Shown: positions 58,509-64,000 of the stretch, in pieces | Position numbering within the stretch: the first letter of the stretch is position 1 | Layout of the letters: the number at the start of each line of letters is the position of its first letter | Source: Neoarius graeffei | Taxonomy: Eukaryota > Chordata > Actinopteri > Siluriformes > Ariidae | Reading direction: 5' to 3' | NCBI RefSeq assembly: GCF_027579695.1 | Contig: NC_083577.1 | Coordinates: 30,227,698 to 30,291,697 of the forward strand | Length of the DNA stretch: 64,000 nt | Made by a program: the position numbers and the translations under genes | The notes under the pieces: model-generated | Told to the model about the DNA's origin: nothing | The model's database searches: none | What the model saw: only the letters and a program-made list of their open reading frames with translations

Positions 58509-58740
58509 TTATGATGGTAAATATTTCGCAGGTCCTAAATCACATCCATTCACTCATCTCTCAGTAGCACAGAAACTCCAGAGGATCAGAGTGAAGCTGG
58601 ACTGGGACAAAGGAAAACTGTCATTCTCCGACCCTCTCAATAACACGCATTTACATACTTTCTCACATACATTGACTGATAAATTACTGCCATTCCTATA
58701 TGTTAATGGTTCCCTAAAGATCCTCCAACTTAAAATATGA
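58176..58740 (+). pseudogene. TRIM copy D: lone B30.2 exon, split by a microsatellite
   Basis: After an acceptor TTTTCAG the exon starts exactly like the last TRIM exon ([13 protein letters not shown]). It has [14 protein letters not shown] and, after the repeat, YDGKYFAG and [14 protein letters not shown] (GT)n run of about 62 bp at 58446-58507 stands where the other copies read WCVWYY, and it shifts the frame. No RING, B-box or coiled-coil exon precedes it; the DNA upstream is a Tc1 remnant. The 3' flank matches copy A to about 58875. The SPRY sequence is closest to copy B in VGDCT and GVI. Confidence 0.85.
58446..58507. repeat. (GT)n array inside a B30.2 exon
   Basis: Grown from the codons TGTGTGTGG present in the other TRIM copies. 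Confidence 0.95.
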
Positions 58741-58877
58741 AAGATTTTGAAAGTATGAGGAAGTCAAAATAATCAGTGAAAATGACACACTGTCTTGAAA
58801 TAACAAGGTATTCACTCAAAATTTGGACAAAGCATTTTATTGAAATCACAAAAGCATGTTTAAATGCAGAATGAGCT

Positions 58878-61655
58878 TGTCAGAGTGCAGGCACTTCCAG
58901 ATGTATGTGCAGAAGAGAGCAGGATGCAAACAGTAAACAAAGCCAAGATGAGAGACTGAAATCGGGGTCGGTAAACTAGCATGAGTCAGGCGATAGGCAA
59001 ACAACGTGGTAGAGGAAAGACAAAGTGCAAAAATGTGAGAGGATAAGCAAAAGTCAGAAATACAAAAAGCAATCAGAAAGATACAAGGCTTGGTCTGAAC
59101 TGAGGGAGCAGAATGATACTTTGCACTGGTGTCGTGTGAGAGAGTGGCTTAAGTAGGGAGAGAGGTGATTAGGAAGATGCGTGACAGCTGTGATCAGTAA
59201 TCGGGAGACAGAATTGTAGTTCTGGGAGTCCAAGTTTGTAGTCAGAGCGTTAATCAGCAGGTTTACTGACAGAACCCCCCCGAGGAGCTCTCTTTGGGAG
59301 CTACACTTTTTCTGGGATGCTCATTAGCTCTGGGTGCTGGTTTGTTGGGATGTAGAGCATGGAACTCTTGCTTGAGGAATGGGTCTAGGATGTCCTTAGC
59401 AGAGACCCAGGTTTGTTCTAACCTTCCTAATCTACCAGGTACTCGACTTGCCTTCTTCTTCATCTTGACTTGAAGATCTTATTTACCTAGTAGATGGGTT
59501 CACTCTATGTTGAGAGCTGGGTGCTTCTGGACAGGTGTGTTCTCAGCAAGGGGGCCTGGAATGGCAGGTTTCAAGTTAGAGACATGGAATGTAGGAGATA
59601 GCCTGCTGTGAGGGGGGAGTTCTAGACGGTATGAGACCTCATTGATGTGATGAAGTACCTTGAATGGTCTGATATATCATGGCTGAAGTTTTTTTTTCTG
59701 TTTTTTTTTTTTTTTACACGTGTTGGGTTCTCTTAGGTTTCTCATGGCTATCCATATTCTGTTGCCAGAGGAAAAGTCTGGACTGTTTGCTCTATGTTTG
59801 TCAGCATGTTCTTTATACTTGCCATTGATAGTTTCGAGACGTTGATGTACCTCCTCCCATATTGTCTGGCCGCATGAAATCCACTCATCTATGGCTTGTA
59901 CTTGGCTTGGTGTAATGTCCCAGGGGAACAGGGGTGGTTGGTAGCCAAGTATGCACCGAAATGGTGTTAGTTGAGTTGCAGAGTGTCTGAGAGAGTTCTG
60001 TGCATACTTGGCCCACTGCAGGAAGTGTGCCCAGTCCCCCTGGTTATGCATACAGAAGATTCTTAAGAAACAGCCAAATTCTTGATTTGCTCTCTCTACT
60101 TGCCCATTCGACTGGGGATGGATGGTATCTGGACGTGAAGCTCACTGATACCCCTAATCTTTCTTTGAAGCATGTCCAAAAAATGAGATAAATTTAGACC
60201 CCCAGTCACTGACTATGTCCTCAGGGAGACCATAATATCTGAATACATGCTGAATACATGCAAAAAAGAGTTTAGCATCTCAATCCCAAGACCGAGATGT
60301 AACTCAGAGAAACAGATTAGGGGGGGGGAATGGGTGTGTGGCTTCCTCAAGGGCTAGCTTTATAGCAAGCAGTTCTCTGTTACCCACATCATAGTTTCTT
60401 TCAGCAGAAGAGAGTTCCCTGGAAAAGAAAGCTACTGGATGGAGTTTTCTGTTTGTGGGGCAGCACAGTGGTGTAGTGGTTAGCACGGTCACCTCACAGC
60501 AAGAAGGTTCTGGGTTCAAACCCAGTGGCCGGTGAGGGCCTTTCTGTGTGAAGTTTGCATGTTCTCCCCGTGTTTGCGTGGATTTCCTCTGGATGCTCCG
60601 GTTTCCCCCACAGTCCAAAGACATGCAGTTAGGTTAATGTGGGGTGGCCTTGGGCTGAAGTGCCCTTGAGCAAGGTACCTAACCCCTGACTGCTCCCCGG
60701 GTGCTCTGTGTGTGTGTGTGTTCACTGCTTCAGATGGGTTAAATGCAGAGGATGAATTTCACTGTGCTTGAAGTGTGCATGTGACAAAAAAGGTTTCTCC
60801 TTCTTCTTCTGTTTCTCCCCAAAACATTGTGACATTAATGCCCCTACTTCTAGGGTGAAAGGTTTTGATGGGTCAGGATGCTGTAATACTGGAGCAGAGG
60901 TGAAGACTTGTTTCAGACGGTTAAAGGTTTCTTCAGCTGTGGGATTCCACTTGAGGGGCTTGGGTCCCTTCTTTAGTAGAGCTGTCAACGGAGCAGCAAT
61001 TGTGCTGAAACCCCTAATAAAACAGCAATAGAAGTTTGCAAAGCCCAAGAAACATTGAAGATCCCTTATGGACATGGGTGTGGGCCAAGTAGTGACCACA
61101 GAGACCTTGGATGAATCCATGCTAACTCCTTCAGCACTGATTATGTATCCTAAGAAGGAGATGTGTTTCTGATGGAACTCAAACTTCTCTGCTTTGATGT
61201 AGAGGTGGTTCTGAAGCAGGCATTGGAGAACTGCTCTAACATGACCCTAACTTCCCCTGTCTGGGGAGTAGATGAGAATGTCATCTATGTAGGCGATGGC
61301 ATACTTGCCTAGCATGTCCCATAGCACGTCATTAAATCAGGCATTGGAATACGCTAGGTGCTGAAGAAAGGCCATATGGCATTACCCAGTACTCAAAATG
61401 ACCGGTGGTAGTGCTAAAGGCAGTTTTCCACATATCAGCCTTTTTAATCCTGATTAGGTTATAGGTACTGCATAAGTCAAGTTTTGAGAAGATCTTAGCC
61501 AATCTGAATTGCTCCAGGGCTGCAGGAACAAGAGAAAGCGGATATGGGTACTTGACCGACACCTGAATAAGACATGGCAATAGGGGCATGGCCAAGTGGC
61601 AGTTTGTGAATGGAGGGTGGGGTTGGGGAACGTACGTTGGTAAGTCATTTCACCT
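58878..61655 (-). mobile_element. Ty3/Gypsy fossil, minus strand, broken
   Basis: A 394-bp LTR (58878-59271, TG...CA) is followed by a C-rich polypurine complement and then pieces of pol in reverse order: integrase C-terminus (59680-60050), RNase H (60390-60450), the RT-RNase H connection (60800-61120) and RT (61330-61600). It carries many breaks and has lost its upstream LTR. A SINE sits in the RNase H part. Older than the element at 43146. Confidence 0.82.
60458..60808 (+). mobile_element. tRNA-derived SINE, different tail
   Basis: The head and central part are as in the other SINEs. The 3' part is replaced by GCCCTTGAGCAAGGTACCTA and a TGTG tail ending in TTCTTCTTCTG. TTCTGTTT occurs at both ends as a possible target duplication. 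It is a second SINE subfamily. Confidence 0.8.
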
Positions 61656-61744
61656 AGTGTCAATTAATGTGGGTGTGTGTGGGTGTTTGAAATTCGAGCA
61701 TAAAAGGTGGGGGAGAGCAGAGAAGAGCTGACTCCCGACCAGAA

Positions 61745-61748
<4 letters not shown>

Positions 61749-61810
<62 letters not shown>
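61749..61810. repeat. (GT)n microsatellite in the LTR
   Basis: A perfect GT run of about 62 bp. Confidence 0.95.
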
Positions 61811-61812
<2 letters not shown>

Positions 61813-62284
61813 AAAATGGCATGAGTGAAGCTGACAGCAATAAAGTTTGCAAGAACTTCAGTTCCCGCCTGCCATGCTTCTGTACTCCACCCACATCAGG
61901 GATTCACTACAGTGGTGCCGAAACCAGCGAAGTACAGAAGGGAACCACCCCATGGAGTCCTCCCTATTTATGGAGCTCGTCTATGCCCTTACTGCTGCCC
62001 AGCAGGACCAGCATCAAGTGCTGACCGCCCTCCGGAAGGAGCAAGAACAATGCTTTGAAGCCTTGATATTGGCCTAGTGGGAAGATCATCAGGCTTTCCG
62101 GCATCCGCTGGCATCAGCAGGGGCATCCACTGTCACCCCCTTGGACTCCCTTCATGTCACCGTCATGAAGATGGGCCCGCATATTTGGGGGTGGCCACTC
62201 GAGTAGCGTGCGGCATGCCTTCTCCTGCTTCTGACTGGTGAGGCGCAGCTTGCGGCACAGCAGCTCCCTGCCGACAGCCGGCTC

Positions 62285-62557
62285 ATGTACACCGACCTCA
62301 AGAGAGCCATCTTGCAGTGGGTTGGCTGCTCACTAGAACAACACCACCAGTGGTTCCAGAAACTGATACTGGAGGAGGTCAGCCGGCCATTTGCATTCGG
62401 CCAACAACTCCGGGATGCCTGCTGGCGGTGGCTGAGGCTGGAAGACTGTGACGCTGACGGGATCATCGACCTAGTGGCACTGGAACAGTTCATCTCTCAG
62501 CTTCCAGAAGGAACGGCTGAATGGGTCCAGTGTTGTCACCTGGCATCACTCCAATGA
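62285..62557 (+). pseudogene. SCAN-like gag segment of the Gmr1-like element
   Basis: The frame contains FGQQLRDACWRWLR and LVALEQFISQLPEGTAEWVQ, matching the core of SCAN domains (L-x2-L-C-x2-WL, then LVLEQFL-x-LP). SCAN domains of vertebrate zinc-finger proteins descend from such gag proteins. Only part of a fossil gag. Confidence 0.7.
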
Positions 62558-62976
62558 GCCATAGAGTTGGCGGAGGACCATCTGGCAGCAGTTCTGATGG
62601 CAGATGGATAAGGCGAAGGCGCCTCTCCTTGTTCCTCTTCTTTCCCTCCCTCCCTCTCTCTCTCTCTCTCTCTCTCATCCTCACACCAGTCCCCCACCAC
62701 AGAGGTGGGGGCCGGCTCCTCCCCAGCTGGCCGGCTCCTCCCCAGCTGGCCCACCACACCCGTGGTGTCCTCCTGTCTCCCTCTTCTGTGTCTGTGTCCT
62801 CCCCCCTCAGGTAAATGACGCCCATAACACAGTGCAGAGGGAAAGCCTGGGCTGGTATGCTGGCGCGGTGAGGACCCGGAGCATCTCCAGAATCAGGGCT
62901 CCACAAGGGAGGTAGAAGCTGTGATCCGGATCCCCAACATGCCAGAACGTATCGCATTCAAGGGGATAAATATCAC

Positions 62977-64000
62977 GTGTTGGTGGATTCCGCTTGTAAT
63001 CAGACCTCAATACACCAACGCCTGGTGCAAGATGAGGCATTGGGGAGAGTACAAGTGTTGTGTGTGCATGGAGATGTTCACAATTATCCCTTAATGTCTG
63101 TCAGTATTCTATTTCAGGGTCAAATGCATAGAATAAAGGCAGCAGTTAATCCTCGTCTCAGCCACTCATTGATTTTGGGGACTGATTGGCCAGGATTTAA
63201 AAAGCTGATGGAACATTTAAAACGTAGTGGGTCCTGCACAAGTATGTCATGGGAAGATCCCAGTGTGGCATTGACTGGAGAAGCTGTCACAGAGCCATCT
63301 ACGTCAGCACCGTGTCAGAGCGACGCGAGGAGTGAGGAGCAGCCCGCTCCTCCTCCCTCTCTCTGGGATTCCCTTGAGGATTTTCCATTAGAGCAGTTGT
63401 AAGACAAGACTCTGTGGCATACATTTGACCAAGTGAGAGTAATCGATGGTCAAACTCTTCAGCCCAGCGCGGTACCGGCCTTCCCTTACTTTGCTATTAT
63501 TAAAGATAGGTTGTACCAAGTGACGCAGGACACTCAAACTAGTGAGCAAATAACCCAGTTGTTGATCCCAAAGAGCCATAGGGAACTCGTATTCCCTGTG
63601 GCTCACTTTAATCCCATGGCTAGATGTTTCGGGCAAGATAAAACACTAGCCCGAATAATGGCCCGGTTCTATTGGCCAAGGATTCACGGAGATGTCCGTC
63701 AGTGGTGTGTGGCATGCCGCGAGTGGCAATTAGTAAATCCCGCGGCCACTCCAAAAGCGCCTTTGCGCCCTCTTCCCTTAATCGAGACCCCATTTGAAAG
63801 AATTGGTATGCATCTCGTTGGGCCATTAGATCGGTCAGCATGGGGATATTGCTTTATTTTAGTTCTGGTGGACTATCCAACGTGATATCCAGAAACAGTG
63901 CCTCTCCGCAATATTTCTGCATGTATTATTGCGGAAGCACTCTACCGTATTATGTCCCGGGTCAGGATTCTGAAAGAAATCCTGACAGACCAAGGCACTA
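62977..64000 (+). pseudogene. Protease and integrase region of the Gmr1-like element
   Basis: Early part: LVDSACNQTSIHQRLV and LSHSLILGTDW, a retropepsin-like fold with an altered active-site triad. Later: a zinc-binding integrase head (ARFYWPRIHGDVRQWCVAC) and the start of a catalytic core (FERIGMHLVGPL, ILTDQG). It runs off the window end. Fossil; breaks are not detailed. Confidence 0.7.

Larger units (their letters stand above)
61658..64000 (+). mobile_element. Gmr1-like LTR retrotransposon fossil, continues past the window
   Basis: A probable LTR (about 61658-61914, with a long (GT)n) is followed by a TGGTGCCGAAACC primer-site-type sequence. Next come a SCAN-like gag (about 62285-62557), a retropepsin region (about 62977-63400) and an integrase (about 63540-64000). 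Integrase directly after protease, with no RT between, is the Gmr1 order. It is broken at a few places. No second LTR is seen. Confidence 0.7.

Noticed and set aside
62521-62957. Overlapping Pro/Ser/Arg-rich frames on both strands
   Set aside because: Caused by the CT-rich run near 62640-62690 inside the LTR fossil.

Overview
The window is repeat-rich vertebrate DNA, almost certainly from a teleost fish. The evidence is spliced TRIM genes with B30.2 domains, a Rex3 LINE, several Tc1-like transposons, tRNA-derived SINEs of the V-SINE/Mermaid look, and Kolobok, hAT and Harbinger-like elements. An otophysan such as a catfish would fit, but the species cannot be fixed from sequence alone. No bacterial-type features, CRISPR arrays or rRNA genes were seen.

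The only clear host genes are a tandem cluster of TRIM35-like (zinc-binding protein A33-like) E3 ubiquitin ligase genes on the + strand. Copy A (9166-12372) and copy B (27413-31131) keep six coding exons, all splice sites and open frames of about 470 codons (RING, B-box 2, coiled coil, PRY-SPRY). Copy C (40588-51940) has a 9.6-kb fifth intron full of mobile DNA and a frameshift in its B30.2 exon. Copy D (58176-58740) is a lone B30.2 exon split by a (GT)n array. Copies A and C share long flanks (A 5226-19699 against C 37208-54347), so a block of many kilobases was duplicated. B shares only the gene itself. All three RING-bearing copies carry an ISRE-like site just before the start codon, as expected of interferon-responsive TRIMs. 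They also share an RFX/NF-Y-like module in intron 5.

Layout: 1-4670 BED-type hAT transposon, nearly intact; 5226-9063 upstream flank of TRIM A with a SINE and a Kolobok-like element that itself holds a hAT element; 9107-12408 TRIM A; 12409-19699 downstream flank with a (TA)n array invaded by a Tc1-like element and an R4/Dong-like LINE; 19700-22989 single-copy DNA and Kolobok-like repeats; 22990-27311 GTF2IRD2-like hAT remnant holding a Rex3 LINE; 27312-31607 TRIM B; 31608-37207 hAT DNA, including a 13-exon hAT transposase gene; 37208-54347 TRIM C block with a Tc1-like element, two Harbinger-like MITEs and a young Ty3/Gypsy element; 54348-58090 a composite of broken transposons; 58176-58875 TRIM D; 58878-61655 a broken Gypsy fossil; 61658 to the end a Gmr1-like LTR fossil with a SCAN-like gag.

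The duplicated TRIM blocks give several clean empty sites, so many insertions can be ordered relative to the duplication. Copy C looks like a recombinant: B-like in exons 1-4, A-like from about exon 5 onward. Several duplicate boundaries fall exactly on hAT termini. Exon boundaries were read by eye from GT-AG signals and frame continuity. Family names rest on recalled motifs, not searches.
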